Source: Streptosporangium sandarakinum (GTDB lineage: Bacteria > Actinomycetota > Actinomycetes > Streptosporangiales > Streptosporangiaceae). Taken from it: 64,000 nucleotides of DNA. The position numbers were made by a program, and so were the translations under genes. The notes beneath the pieces were generated by a model. It ran no database searches. It was not told where the DNA came from and worked only from the letters and a program-made list of their open reading frames with translations. The stretch is taken from contig NZ_JACCCO010000001.1 in NCBI RefSeq assembly GCF_013409935.1, forward strand, positions 3,720,001 to 3,784,000, read 5' to 3'. Below, piece by piece: positions 47,456 through 56,202 of the stretch. The first letter of the stretch is position 1. Every line of letters starts with the position of its first letter.

Positions 47456-48606
47456 AGATCTCCTTTCTGATCCTCAACGCCTACGGCATGGGCGGGACGA
47501 TCCGCGCCACCTTCGACCTCGCCACCGAGCTGTCCCTGCGTCACGACGTCGAGGTGATCAGCGTCTTCCAGCACCTCGACCGGCCCTTCCTGCGGCTCGG
47601 CCCCCGGGTGCGGCTGCGCTCGCTGGTGGACCTGCGGGAGGGGGCCCGGGTCCGCTGGCCGTACACGAAGCGGGCCGAACGGCTGAGTGGGCAGGAGAGC
47701 GCGCTGATCCACCCGGAGGAGCGCGCCTACGCCTCCTTCAGCGCCTGGAGCGACGACGTGCTCAGACGCGAGCTGCGGCGGCTCCGCACCGACGTGCTGA
47801 TCACCACTCGGGCCGGGCTGAACATCATGGCCGCCAGGTTCGCGCGCCGGAAGGTCGTCACCATCGCCCAGGAGCACCTGCACTTCGAGGCGCACAAGCC
47901 CGGCATCTTCCAGGAGATCCGGGAGTGGTACCCCAACCTGGACGCGGTGATCACCCTCACCGAGGCCGACGAGCGGGACTACCGCGCCATGCTGGGCGGC
48001 GGGCGGACGCGAGTGATCACCATCGGCAACGGCCTGCCCGCCACGCCCCGGCCCCGCTCCCGGCAGGAGAACAGGATCGTGCTGGCCGCCGGGCGGCTGG
48101 TGCCGGTCAAGGGCTACGACCGGCTGCTGAAGGCGTTCGCCCAGGTCGTCCAGAAGCGGCCCGACTGGAAGCTGCGGATCTACGGCGAGGGCCGCTCCGG
48201 CGACAAGCTGGTCCGGCAGTCCGTCAAGCTGCGCCTGCACAACAACGTCACGTTCATGGGCCCGACCGAGGACATCGAGGGAGAGCTCGCCAAGGCGTCG
48301 ATCCACGCGGTCAGCTCCCGGTTCGAGGGCTTCGGCATGACCATCATCGAGGCGTTCTCCTGCGGGGTGCCGGTGGTCAGCTTCGACTGCCCGAGAGGGC
48401 CGCGCGAGATCATCACCTCCGGTCACGACGGCTTGCTGGTCCCGGCCGACGACGTCGACGCGCTGGCCGAGGGGCTGCTCCGGATGATCGACGACGAGGA
48501 GGGCCGGCATCGGATGGCCCGCAACGCGCTGGAGACGGCCGCGCGCTACGACATGTCCGTGGTCGCCGAACGCTGGGAGCGGGCCTTCGCCGAACTGGCC
48601 GGCTGA
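47452..48606 (+). CDS. Family 4 glycosyltransferase
   Basis: A 384-residue GT-B retaining glycosyltransferase of family GT4. The N-terminal half begins KISFLILNAYGMGGTIRATFDLA (glycine-rich acceptor loop). The C-terminal half has VLAAGRLVPVKGYDRLLKAF, the EGRSGDKL region, HAVSSRFEGFGMTIIEAFSCGVPVVSFDCPRGPREII (E-x7-E motif) and a terminal alpha helix. It is cytoplasmic and would add a sugar from a nucleotide donor to a cell-envelope acceptor; specificity is unknown. The start is GTG 47452, overlapping the previous stop. Confidence 0.88.
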   Translation: MKISFLILNAYGMGGTIRATFDLATELSLRHDVEVISVFQHLDRPFLRLGPRVRLRSLVDLREGARVRWPYTKRAERLSGQESALIHPEERAYASFSAWSDDVLRRELRRLRTDVLITTRAGLNIMAARFARRKVVTIAQEHLHFEAHKPGIFQEIREWYPNLDAVITLTEADERDYRAMLGGGRTRVITIGNGLPATPRPRSRQENRIVLAAGRLVPVKGYDRLLKAFAQVVQKRPDWKLRIYGEGRSGDKLVRQSVKLRLHNNVTFMGPTEDIEGELAKASIHAVSSRFEGFGMTIIEAFSCGVPVVSFDCPRGPREIITSGHDGLLVPADDVDALAEGLLRMIDDEEGRHRMARNALETAARYDMSVVAERWERAFAELAG

Positions 48607-48612
48607 CGCGGC

Positions 48613-48685
48613 GCCGTACGGTGAGCCGCCGTGCCGTCGTGTCGCCGTACGGCGAGCCGCCGTGCCGCCGTACGGTGAGCCGCTG
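48613..48685 (+). repeat. Three copies of GCCGTACGGxGAGCCGCC
   Basis: Copies start at 48613, 48644 and 48667. Each contains the palindrome CCGTACGG. They fill the gap between the glycosyltransferase and sigma genes. Confidence 0.8.
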
Positions 48686-48818
48686 GGAATCCACCGGGGC
48701 CGCCCGAGGATCCGCCGGGCCGCCGGGGCTCGCTGAGGGATCCACCGGGAAGGTCGCCGGAAAATGTACGCCGGACCGAGCAGCAGACGGCCCGGTCCGG
48801 CGTCTCTGTGACGTGACC

Positions 48819-49373
48819 ATGTCATTCTCGGGGACGACCCCGGAACCGAAGACCGAGGCTCCTCCCCGTGCGGAGCGCCCGGCGAGGGACCGCGTCGACG
48901 TCGCGGGACTGTTCGCCGAACACCACCTCGGCCTGGTGCGGCTGGCCCTGCTCATGGTGGGCGACCAGGCCACCGCCGAGGACGTCGTGCAGGAGGCGTT
49001 CGCCCGGACGCACGCGGGACGGCTCCGCCTGCGCGATCCCGGGCGCGCGCTGGCCTACGTCCGCTCGGCGGTGCTCAACGGGGCCCGGTCGGTGCTGCGG
49101 CGCCGGGCGGTGGCGTTCCGGCGGGCCGCGCCGTACGAGCCGTCCGTCTGGTCGGCCGAACACGCGGCGCTGCTCGGCGAGGAACGCCGAGAGGTCCTGA
49201 CGGCGCTGCTCGGCCTGCCGAAGCGGCAGCGCGAGGCGCTGATCCTGCGCTACTACCTCGACCTGCCCGACCAGGAGATCGCGGAGGTCATGGGCATCAG
49301 GGCCGGAACGGCCCGGTCCACCATCGCGCGCGGGCTGGCCGCCCTCGCCCGGACGCTCGGGGAGGAATCATGA
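48819..49373 (+). CDS. ECF RNA polymerase sigma factor (SigE family)
   Basis: A 184-residue ECF sigma factor. Region 2 is FAEHHLGLVRLALLMVGDQATAEDVVQEAFARTH. Region 4 is LLGLPKRQREALILRYYLDLPDQEIAEVMGIRAGTARSTIARGLAALA with a clear HTH. The sequence belongs to the actinobacterial SigE-like group of short sigma factors. GTG 48813 is an alternative start two codons upstream. The stop overlaps the next start (ATGA), so the partner protein is probably its regulator. The target promoter is unknown. Confidence 0.9.
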   Translation: MSFSGTTPEPKTEAPPRAERPARDRVDVAGLFAEHHLGLVRLALLMVGDQATAEDVVQEAFARTHAGRLRLRDPGRALAYVRSAVLNGARSVLRRRAVAFRRAAPYEPSVWSAEHAALLGEERREVLTALLGLPKRQREALILRYYLDLPDQEIAEVMGIRAGTARSTIARGLAALARTLGEES

Positions 49374-50059
49374 GCACCGACCGGAACATCACCGAGGACC
49401 GCCTGCGCGGAGCCCTGTCGGCCGCCGCCGGGACGGTCGCGGACGTCCGCCCGCTGGCCGTACCCGTCCGCCGGCGCACGCGGCTCCCGATGCGGGTCGC
49501 CGCCGCCGCGCTGGCCGTCACGGCCGTCGCCGTCGGCGTCACGAGCCTCGCCGCACCCTCTTCGCGGCCCGGGGAGGCGATGGTCGTCGCCATGGCCGCG
49601 GGCGGTACCGGGCCGTCGGGGATGGCCGACGTCTCGGTCTTCCTGTGCAAGGACCAGGACCCCTTCCCCAACTGCGGGGGTAAGGGGATCATTGAGGCGG
49701 AACGGGAGGAGCTGCGCCGGACGCTGGCAGGCCGGCCCGAGGTGGAGAGCATCACCTTCGAGGATCAGCGGACGAACTGGGAGAACTTCCGGCGACAGAA
49801 CGCGGACAACACCACGCTCCTCAACGTGATCCGCCGCGAGGACATGCCCGAGGTATTCCGGCTCCGGGTCAAGCCGGGTACGGACTCCCTGGCCCTGACG
49901 CGGGCGGCGGGCGGGCTACCCGGTGTGTCCAACGCCGTCGACACCCGGTGCCTGCTCGAGAGGATCCCCCCGTGGGGGACGATCAAGCGCATGCTCCCGT
50001 GGGGGGACGACCCGCAGCAGTGTTCCTTCCCCGGCTTCACCCCTCCGGACGGGGAGTGA
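49370..50059 (+). CDS. Single-pass membrane protein with FtsX-ectodomain-like region, partner of ECF sigma
   Basis: A 229-residue protein with a cytoplasmic N-terminal 40 residues, one transmembrane helix (about 42-62, VAAAALAVTAVAVGVTSLAA) and an extracellular part. The ectodomain SVFLCKDQDPFPNCGGKG...EELRRTLAGRPEVESITFEDQRTNWENF resembles the extracellular domain of the division protein FtsX. FtsX helices themselves are absent. Coupling with the sigma gene (ATGA) suggests an anti-sigma-like sensor, but no zinc-binding HXXXCXXC motif is visible. Four cysteines lie outside the membrane. Confidence 0.75.
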   Translation: MSTDRNITEDRLRGALSAAAGTVADVRPLAVPVRRRTRLPMRVAAAALAVTAVAVGVTSLAAPSSRPGEAMVVAMAAGGTGPSGMADVSVFLCKDQDPFPNCGGKGIIEAEREELRRTLAGRPEVESITFEDQRTNWENFRRQNADNTTLLNVIRREDMPEVFRLRVKPGTDSLALTRAAGGLPGVSNAVDTRCLLERIPPWGTIKRMLPWGDDPQQCSFPGFTPPDGE

Positions 50060-50162
50060 CGGTTCGTCCCGGCTGAGCGGAGAATCCGGGGGTCCGCTGC
50101 GGTGGTCCGGCGCGTAGGGTGGCGGGGAGGGCGCCAGCCGTACCCCCTGCAGTTTGGAGCCT

Positions 50163-50212
50163 CTTGACTACTCTCCGCCCTGAGGGACGGGGACTCCGGC
50201 CCTCGCGGGCTG
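50163..50212 (-). other. Right end of IS200/IS605-type element, candidate omega RNA 3' region
   Basis: On the minus strand, the last codons of tnpB run into a hairpin at 50190-50211 (CTCC-GCCC/GGGC-GGAG, one mismatch). This is followed by CCCCGTCCCTCAGGGCGG-AGAGTAGTCAA, typical of IS605 right ends. The guide would be the sequence just beyond about 50163. Confidence 0.55.
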
Positions 50213-51379
50213 GAGTTCCTGCTTCACCGGCGACCGCACCCGGGAGGACCCGGAGTGTCTGACGTCACCTCCACAGGCCGACACGGCAAGACCTGCCGCC
50301 AGAATGTTCTTCGCGGCGTTGACGTCCCGGTCGTGCCGGGTGCCGCAGGACGGGCACTGCCACGTCCGGGTGCCGAGCGAGAGTTCGGCGAGCAGGTGCC
50401 CGCACGCCGAGCAGGTCTTGCTGGACGGGTACCAGCGGTCGATCACGATCAGGTGGCGGCCGTGTTTGGCGGCCTTGTACTCCAGCATGCGGCGGAAGGC
50501 GCCCCATCCGCAGTCGGAGATCGCCTTGGCCAGGCTCCGGTTGCGGACCATGTTCGCCACCGCGAGGTCTTCGATCACGATCACGTCGTGGTCGCGGACC
50601 AGCCGGGCCGAGGTGCGGTGCAAAAAGTCGGCGCGGGAGGCGCGGACCTTGCGGTGCGCGCGGGCGACCTTCGCCTTCGCTTTGGCCCGGTTGCTGCTAC
50701 CGCGCTGTTTGCGGGCCATGCGCCGCTGGTAGCGGGCCAGGTTGCGCTCCCGCTCGGTCAGGTGGCGCGGGTTGGCGATCGTCTCGCCGTCGGAGGTGAC
50801 GGCGAAATCCTTCACCCCGACGTCCACACCCACGACCCGGCCGGTCGCCGGGGCCTGCTCCGGGTCGTCGACATCGACGGCGAAGGAGGCGTACCAGCGC
50901 CCATCCGGGTCACACGAGATGGTCACCGTGGTCGGGTCGATGGTGGCCGGGTCGATGTCCGGCCAGGACCACACGAACGCCAGGGGCGCGTCCATCTTCG
51001 CCAGGAACAGGCGACCGTCGCGGTAGCGGAAGGCCGAGCGGGTGTACTCGGCGCTCTGGCGGCCGGTGCGGGACTTGTAACGGGGGTACTTGGCGCGTCC
51101 GGCGAAGAAGTTGGTGAAGGCGACCTGCTGGTGGCGGATGGCCTGCTGCAGCGGGACCGACGACACCTCGTTCAGCCACGCCAGCTCATCGGTGGCCTTC
51201 ATCGCCGTCAGATGGGCGTTGGCCTGGGTGAAGTTCGTCGTGACCCCTTCGCCGTGGTAGCGGGCGTGCCGCCAGGCCAGGGTGCGGTTCCACACCACGC
51301 GTACGCAACCGAACGTGCGGCTCAGCGTGGCCGCCTGCTCGGGGGTGGGGTAGGCCCGCACCTTGTAGGCCGTACGCAC
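50168..51379 (-). CDS. tnpB: TnpB, RNA-guided endonuclease of IS200/IS605-type element
   Basis: A 403-residue, apparently intact TnpB. It opens YKVRAYPTPEQAATLSRTFGCVRVVWN. RuvC motifs are GVDVGVKDFAV (D near 186), VIEDLAVANM (E near 270) and DRDVNAAKN (D near 352). The zinc ribbon is CSACGH...CPSCG. TnpB cuts DNA matching a guide transcribed past its own 3' end. No tnpA transposase lies next to it, so mobility needs TnpA in trans. The last codons overlap the right-end hairpin. Confidence 0.93.
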   Translation of the reverse strand: MRTAYKVRAYPTPEQAATLSRTFGCVRVVWNRTLAWRHARYHGEGVTTNFTQANAHLTAMKATDELAWLNEVSSVPLQQAIRHQQVAFTNFFAGRAKYPRYKSRTGRQSAEYTRSAFRYRDGRLFLAKMDAPLAFVWSWPDIDPATIDPTTVTISCDPDGRWYASFAVDVDDPEQAPATGRVVGVDVGVKDFAVTSDGETIANPRHLTERERNLARYQRRMARKQRGSSNRAKAKAKVARAHRKVRASRADFLHRTSARLVRDHDVIVIEDLAVANMVRNRSLAKAISDCGWGAFRRMLEYKAAKHGRHLIVIDRWYPSSKTCSACGHLLAELSLGTRTWQCPSCGTRHDRDVNAAKNILAAGLAVSACGGDVRHSGSSRVRSPVKQELQPARAGVPVPQGGE

Positions 51380-51438
51380 ATTCGAATCTTATTAGAAGTC
51401 GCTGTATCCGGTAAGCCGTTTGGCACTGTGCCGCGTTT

Positions 51439-51466
51439 CCTCCCGGCTCTGAAGGACCGGGTTTCC
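51439..51466 (-). other. Second IS605-end-like hairpin upstream of tnpB
   Basis: The minus strand reads GGAAACCCGGTCCTTCAGAGCCGGGAGG, the same pattern as the right end at 50168-50192 and in the same orientation, but on the other side of tnpB. It may be a relic right end of an earlier element. Confidence 0.4.
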
Positions 51467-51483
51467 ACGCTCAAGGAGTTTCG

Positions 51484-52332
51484 ATGAGCATGATCATGGC
51501 GGTGAGTTTCACCCGCTACGGCCGTCTTTACTACCTCGACCCCGGCGAGCACAGCCCCAAGGTCGGCGACAAGGTGCTCGTGCCGACCGACGCCGGGCCC
51601 GAGGTGGCCGAATGCGTGTGGGCTCCGCAGTGGACCAGCGAGGAGATCGGTGACCTGCCGGTGTGCGCGGGCATCGCCGGCGAGGAGCACCTGACACGCG
51701 ACGAGAGCAACAGGCGGCGGCGCGCCGAGGCCAGAAGCGTCTCCAAACGGCTCATCAAGCGGCACACCCTGCCGATGAAGGTCGTCGGCGTCGACTACCT
51801 CGACGCCGACAACGTCTACACCGTCTACTTCTCCGCCCCGCACCGCGTCGACTTCCGCGCCCTCGTCCGCGACCTCGCCCGAAACCTGCGCGCCCGGGTC
51901 GAGCTGCGGCAGATCGGCCCGCGTGACGAGGCCCGCCTGCAGGGTGGCATCGGCCCGTGCGGCCGCGACCTGTGCTGCGCGACCTTCCTGAAGGACTTCG
52001 AGCCCGTCTCGGTGCGGATGGCCAAGGACCAGAACCTCCCGGTCAACCCGATGCGGATCGCGGGGGCGTGCGGACGGCTGATGTGCTGCCTGAAGTACGA
52101 GCACCCCCTCTACATGGAGGCCAACCGCACGATGCCCCGGGTCGGGTCGAAGGTGGACACCCCCGAGGGGCCCGGCACCGTCGTCGGGCGCAACGTCCCC
52201 TCCGACTCGGTGACGGTACGGCTGGACGAGGGCGGCCGCCGCTGCGCCTGCCCGTCGGCCTCGGTCTGCTCACCCCGCAAACAGCACGACGCGATGTACG
52301 GCACGGCACCGGAGACCGCCTCCGGAGGTTAG
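51484..52332 (+). CDS. ricT: RicT/PSP1 family protein
   Basis: A 282-residue PSP1-domain protein (RicT, YaaT). It has GRLYYLDPGE, KVGDKVLVPTDAGPEVAECVW, and a cysteine set CGRDLCC, CGRLMCCLKYEH and later CACPSASVC, the iron-sulfur ligand positions of the Ric complex. In Bacillus the complex promotes RNA processing and development. Actinomycetes keep ricT near holB; here the two are separated by 5.5 kb. ATG 51484 follows CAAGGAG. Confidence 0.9.
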   Translation: MSMIMAVSFTRYGRLYYLDPGEHSPKVGDKVLVPTDAGPEVAECVWAPQWTSEEIGDLPVCAGIAGEEHLTRDESNRRRRAEARSVSKRLIKRHTLPMKVVGVDYLDADNVYTVYFSAPHRVDFRALVRDLARNLRARVELRQIGPRDEARLQGGIGPCGRDLCCATFLKDFEPVSVRMAKDQNLPVNPMRIAGACGRLMCCLKYEHPLYMEANRTMPRVGSKVDTPEGPGTVVGRNVPSDSVTVRLDEGGRRCACPSASVCSPRKQHDAMYGTAPETASGG

Positions 52333-52510
52333 ACGGACTCCGGAGGCCGGGGCGGGTGCGGCGGGAGGTCGGCGCCGGCGCCGGGGCGGAGGCCGGCTGA
52401 GCCGCGAGACCGGGGTGGACGGCGCCCGCGCGATGACGGCGGGCCGGCGTGTGTTCCGACACGGGGAAATCCGTTGGACGATCCGCCCGGAGGGCTGTCA
52501 GCCTCGGAAC

Positions 52511-53287
52511 ATGGTTGCGGAGGCGGCGAAGCGATCGTTCGACGATCTGGTGGCGGAGGCCGAGTCGGTCTCGGTCGACGGCTGGGACTTCTCCTGGCTG
52601 GACGGCCGGGCGACCGAGGAACGGCCCTCCTGGGGATACTCGCGGCTGATGGCCGAGCGCATGGCGCGCGCCCACGCCGCACTGGACGTCCAGACCGGTG
52701 GCGGTGAGGTGCTCGCGGGCGTTCCGCGGCTTCCCGCCGTGACGGTCGCCACCGAGTCCTGGCCGCCGAACATCACCCGCGCCGCCGCGAGGCTGCGCCC
52801 GCGCGGGGTCGCGGTCGTCGCCGACGACGACGAGCCGAGGCTCCCGTTCCAGGACGGCGCCTTCGACCTGGTGACGAGCCGCCACCCGGTGACCACCTGG
52901 TGGGAGGAGATCGCCCGGGTGCTCCGGCCCGGCGGGACGTATCTCTCCCAGGAGGTCGGCTCGGGGAGCGTCGGGGAGCTGACGGAGTTCTTCATGGGGC
53001 CGCAGCCGCACGGCACCGCCCGCGACCCCGAGCGGGCCCGGGCCGCCGCCGAGGACGCCGGCCTGGAGGTGCTCGACCTCAGGTGGGAGCGGCTGTCCAC
53101 CGTCTTCCACGACGTCGGCGCGGTGATCTACTTCCTCCGGAAGGTGATCTGGATCGTCCCCGGCTTCTCCGCCGGCCGTTACCGCGCCGAACTCCGGGAG
53201 CTCCACGACCGCATACAGGACGAGGGGCCCTTCGTCGCGTACGCGACCCGCTTCCTCATCGAGGCCCGCAAACCCCTTCCCGCCTGA
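52511..53287 (+). CDS. Class I SAM-dependent methyltransferase
   Basis: A protein of about 258 residues with an atypical class-I methyltransferase core. The SAM-binding glycine loop is GGGEVLA, AATE-like acid region is TVATESWPPN, then PFQDGAFDLVTSRHPVTTWWEEIARVLRPGGTYLSQEVG gives motifs for the fold. The substrate is unknown. ATG 52511 (MVAEAAKRS) is selected because the family begins there; a frame from 52415 would add an Arg-rich stretch. It lies 178 bp after ricT. Confidence 0.82.
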   Translation: MVAEAAKRSFDDLVAEAESVSVDGWDFSWLDGRATEERPSWGYSRLMAERMARAHAALDVQTGGGEVLAGVPRLPAVTVATESWPPNITRAAARLRPRGVAVVADDDEPRLPFQDGAFDLVTSRHPVTTWWEEIARVLRPGGTYLSQEVGSGSVGELTEFFMGPQPHGTARDPERARAAAEDAGLEVLDLRWERLSTVFHDVGAVIYFLRKVIWIVPGFSAGRYRAELRELHDRIQDEGPFVAYATRFLIEARKPLPA

Positions 53288-53327
53288 GGCGCGTTCCGCT
53301 GAGCCGGGACCGGGCGGTCGGCCCTTG

Positions 53328-53365
53328 GGCCTCACGCCAGACGGTCCCGGACCCGGCGTGAGGCC
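53328..53365 (+). terminator. 11-bp stem hairpin after the methyltransferase gene
   Basis: GGCCTCACGCC (53328-53338) pairs with GGCGTGAGGCC (53355-53365). A third copy of the half-arm (GGGCCTCACGCC) follows at 53377-53388, so alternative pairing is possible. Confidence 0.6.
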
Positions 53366-53459
53366 AGGAGGCCGCCGGGCCTCACGCCGGGTCCGGAGTG
53401 CTCCGCTCCCGGTGAAGAAGGCTGGGCGGCGCGAAGGAGGGGCCGGTACGGTCCCGGGC

Positions 53460-54314
53460 ATGACGAAGATCCGGATCAACGGGGCCGAGTTCGGATACGA
53501 CGAGGCCGGCGACGGCCCGGCGGTCGTGCTGGTGCACGCCGGCTGCGCCGACCGGCGCATGTGGGACCACCAGTTCCGGGCGCTGGCGGAGACCCACCGG
53601 GTGATCCGCTACGACTGGCGGGGGTACGGCGAGACCGACGCCGCGACCGGTGACTTCTCCCACCATGACGACCTGCTCGCACTGCTCGACGCGCTGGGCG
53701 TGGAGCGGGCCGCGCTGGTCGGCGGCTCGGCCGGCGGCGGGATCGCCCTGGACACCGTGCTCTCCGCGCCCGAGCGGGTGACCGGGCTCGTCCTGGTCGC
53801 CCCTGCCGTCTCCGGTCACGAGTGGCCGGCGTCGATGCTCGCGCGGTACCGGGAGTGGGTGCACGACGTGATCGGAGTGGACCGGCTCCGGTGGTACCGC
53901 CAGGGGAAGGCCGAATCCCTCGACGAGGCGGAACTGGAGGCGTACTCGGCGGCGGAGACGGAGTTCCTGGTGGCCGGGCCGGACCGCGACCGCCACGACC
54001 TCACCCCCGAGGTGTGGGCGGCGGCGCTGGAGATGGACCGGCTGCTGAACCGGCGGTCCTGGACCGAGGGGCCGCCTGCCGCCTCCCGCAAGCTGGACCC
54101 CCCGGCGAAGGGCCGGCTCGATGAGGTCAGGGTGCCGACCCTGATGGTCACCGGCCTCGCGGACGGGCCGGAGATCCTGGAGCTGGCCGATCTGGTGACA
54201 CGGGGGATCAAGCAGGCCCGCCGGGTCGACATCCCGGACACCGGCCACCTGCCGCCGCTGGAGCGCCCTGCGGAGTTCACCGCCGCCCTGAAGGACTTCC
54301 TGTCGGCGCTGTAG
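53460..54314 (+). CDS. Alpha/beta hydrolase
   Basis: A 284-residue alpha/beta-hydrolase. The oxyanion region is VLVHAGCADRRMWDHQF, the nucleophile elbow GGSAGGG (Ser), and the late histidine TGHLPPLERPAEF. The acid lies in the TGLADGPEI block. It has no signal peptide. It is a general esterase/peroxidase-type fold, with no substrate indicated by neighbours. The ATG 53460 follows GGAGGGG with 6-8 bp spacing. Confidence 0.88.
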   Translation: MTKIRINGAEFGYDEAGDGPAVVLVHAGCADRRMWDHQFRALAETHRVIRYDWRGYGETDAATGDFSHHDDLLALLDALGVERAALVGGSAGGGIALDTVLSAPERVTGLVLVAPAVSGHEWPASMLARYREWVHDVIGVDRLRWYRQGKAESLDEAELEAYSAAETEFLVAGPDRDRHDLTPEVWAAALEMDRLLNRRSWTEGPPAASRKLDPPAKGRLDEVRVPTLMVTGLADGPEILELADLVTRGIKQARRVDIPDTGHLPPLERPAEFTAALKDFLSAL

Positions 54315-54520
54315 AGCGCCCCTGGGACCGGGACCGGGACCGGGACCGGGACGACGGCGACGGGAACCGCGGGAGGGGGCGGGGTCGCAGATGCGGGCCG
54401 TGGGACCGTAGCGGCAGGCCATGGGGTCGTGGAGGCGGGCCGTGGGGTTGTCGCGGCGGGCCGTGGGGGGAGGCCGGTGCCGTGGCCGTGGGTCGTGGAG
54501 GCCGCGCCGTACGGGCGGGG

Positions 54521-55798
54521 TCAGGGGAGGAGGCCGGCGCGGGTGCCGGCGGTGGCGTCCAGCGCGCGGTGTTCCCGGCGGCGTCGATCCGCGCCGCGCC
54601 GCGCGCGCAGCTCCAGTTCCTCCAGACGAGCCTCGGTGTCGAGCCGGACGCGCCTGTTGTAGACCATCTCCTGCGCCTGGTTCGTCCGGTCCACCATGCG
54701 GTCGTAGGCGGTCGTCCCGCTCATGATCTTGACGAGGACGGGCAGGCAGTCGACGAGGATCAGGAAGAAGCGGAGCAGCCACGTCGCCTGCCTGAGGTAG
54801 ACGTTCGTCGCGGTGACCTCGTGCAGCGCCCGCATGCGCTCCAGCAGGCCGACGGGGTCGTCCTTGCCGGGCATCGCGGCCAGCCGTTCCTCGACGCGCG
54901 CGTCCAGCCGCCGTTCGAAGTCGGCCTGCCGCTCGGCGAGCGGGCCGCGCAGTGCCGATATCCGGCCCTCCAGTCTCTGGAGCTTCCGCTGGTTCTCCCC
55001 CAGCCCGCTGCGGTCCATGAAACGCTTGGCGGCGGCGTCGAGGCGTCTGCAGAGCGGCCCCATGCCCCTCCTGCCGCTCAGGCCCTCACCGCTTTCACCG
55101 GCGCATTCGGCCGTCGCCTGGTCCACCAGCCTGTCGTACCGATCCCGGTCGGCGGCGACCTGCGTCCGCAGCGTGCCGGCGTCGCGTTCCAGGCTGCTCA
55201 GCCGGTTGAGGTCGGCGTCGGCCGTCGAGGTCAGCAGCCTGGCGTTCGTGCAGTCCCGGTGGCCGGAGGTCCTGCCGGGCACCCGCGAGTTGCACTCCAG
55301 CAGCCGGTCGCGTTCCGCGATCAGCGCGGTCTCGCGGCCGTTGATCACGTGCTGGACCACGGCGGTCTCGAAGACCCGCAGGACCAGGGGCTCGGCGATG
55401 ATGAAACCCAGCACCACCGCGACGAGCAGCCGGGGGACCAGCAGCATCAGCCTGGCCCGCCAGGTTCCGGTGACGGTCGAGACGAGCCAGCGGTCGAGGT
55501 TGAGCACGATGAGCGCCCACACCACGACGGGGATGAGCATGGCGACGTGGGCGCCGCCCAGGACCTGGCTCAGCGCGAACCACATCGAGATCCCGGCGAC
55601 GACGGCCGTTCCCAGGACCACGCCGCCGAGGCCGACGTAGCGGGTCCGCTCCAGCGGTATGCGGCCCAGGACACCCTCGTCCACGCCCGCCAGCGTCCGC
55701 AGTCGCCTGCCCAGGCCGGGCCGTCCGGCGGCCACCTCGTCCGCGGCCCTCGAACCGCCCGGGGTGGCGAGGGGGCGTGTGAAATGGCTGCTTCCCAT
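54521..55798 (-). CDS. DUF4407 membrane protein
   Basis: A 425-residue DUF4407 protein. Helices occur at about 55-75, 85-105, 115-140, then a long hydrophilic coiled-coil region (about 160-310, rich in Leu, Glu, Arg with RDR, SSLERDA and ENQRKLQRLEGRI), and a final helix LLRFFLILVDCLPVLVKI. The C-terminus is highly charged (RRVRLDTEARLEELELRARR). Family function is unknown. ATG 55798 follows a weak Shine-Dalgarno. It is divergent from the TAP-like hydrolase gene. Confidence 0.88.
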   Translation of the reverse strand: MGSSHFTRPLATPGGSRAADEVAAGRPGLGRRLRTLAGVDEGVLGRIPLERTRYVGLGGVVLGTAVVAGISMWFALSQVLGGAHVAMLIPVVVWALIVLNLDRWLVSTVTGTWRARLMLLVPRLLVAVVLGFIIAEPLVLRVFETAVVQHVINGRETALIAERDRLLECNSRVPGRTSGHRDCTNARLLTSTADADLNRLSSLERDAGTLRTQVAADRDRYDRLVDQATAECAGESGEGLSGRRGMGPLCRRLDAAAKRFMDRSGLGENQRKLQRLEGRISALRGPLAERQADFERRLDARVEERLAAMPGKDDPVGLLERMRALHEVTATNVYLRQATWLLRFFLILVDCLPVLVKIMSGTTAYDRMVDRTNQAQEMVYNRRVRLDTEARLEELELRARRGADRRRREHRALDATAGTRAGLLP

Positions 55799-56202
55799 GG
55801 ATTCTTTCCGGTTTCCCGCGCGTCGCCGCCGCTACCTGGTCGGAGTCACCCGGATGGGTGAGGGGCGGGACGTTCCTCGTCAGTGGGAATGCGTCCAGCC
55901 GGTTATGAAGAATGAGACTCAGAATGCATTGGTTCATGTTCGTACCACGCTCATCGCTATCGGCCGATGGTGACCCGCGCGGCTGGGGAAAACGTTACTT
56001 TGGGCCGAACAAGCGCCTCATGGATCGACAAACGGGGCGGTGCCGGATGCGCCGGTGGGTGTTCCATGGCGTGGCGGGTGGGGTTAGCGTGGTCCTCGCC
56101 GCCCGTCCGGGCGGGTGCGGACGCGGCGCGGCGACCCTCCTTCCCCAAGGGCGGGCGCGGTTCGCCGGGTGATCCGGGGCCCCAGGTCTGGAGGACGAAG
56201 CA
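55799..56202. other. Divergent intergenic region between DUF4407 and TAP-like hydrolase genes
   Basis: About 400 bp with no supported gene. The middle part (about 55870-56010) is less GC-rich and probably holds both promoters. I saw no strong inverted repeat. Confidence 0.6.

Noticed and set aside
54320-54360. Short GGGACC hexamer run after the alpha/beta hydrolase gene
   Set aside because: Only about five copies in a non-coding gap; no function can be suggested.
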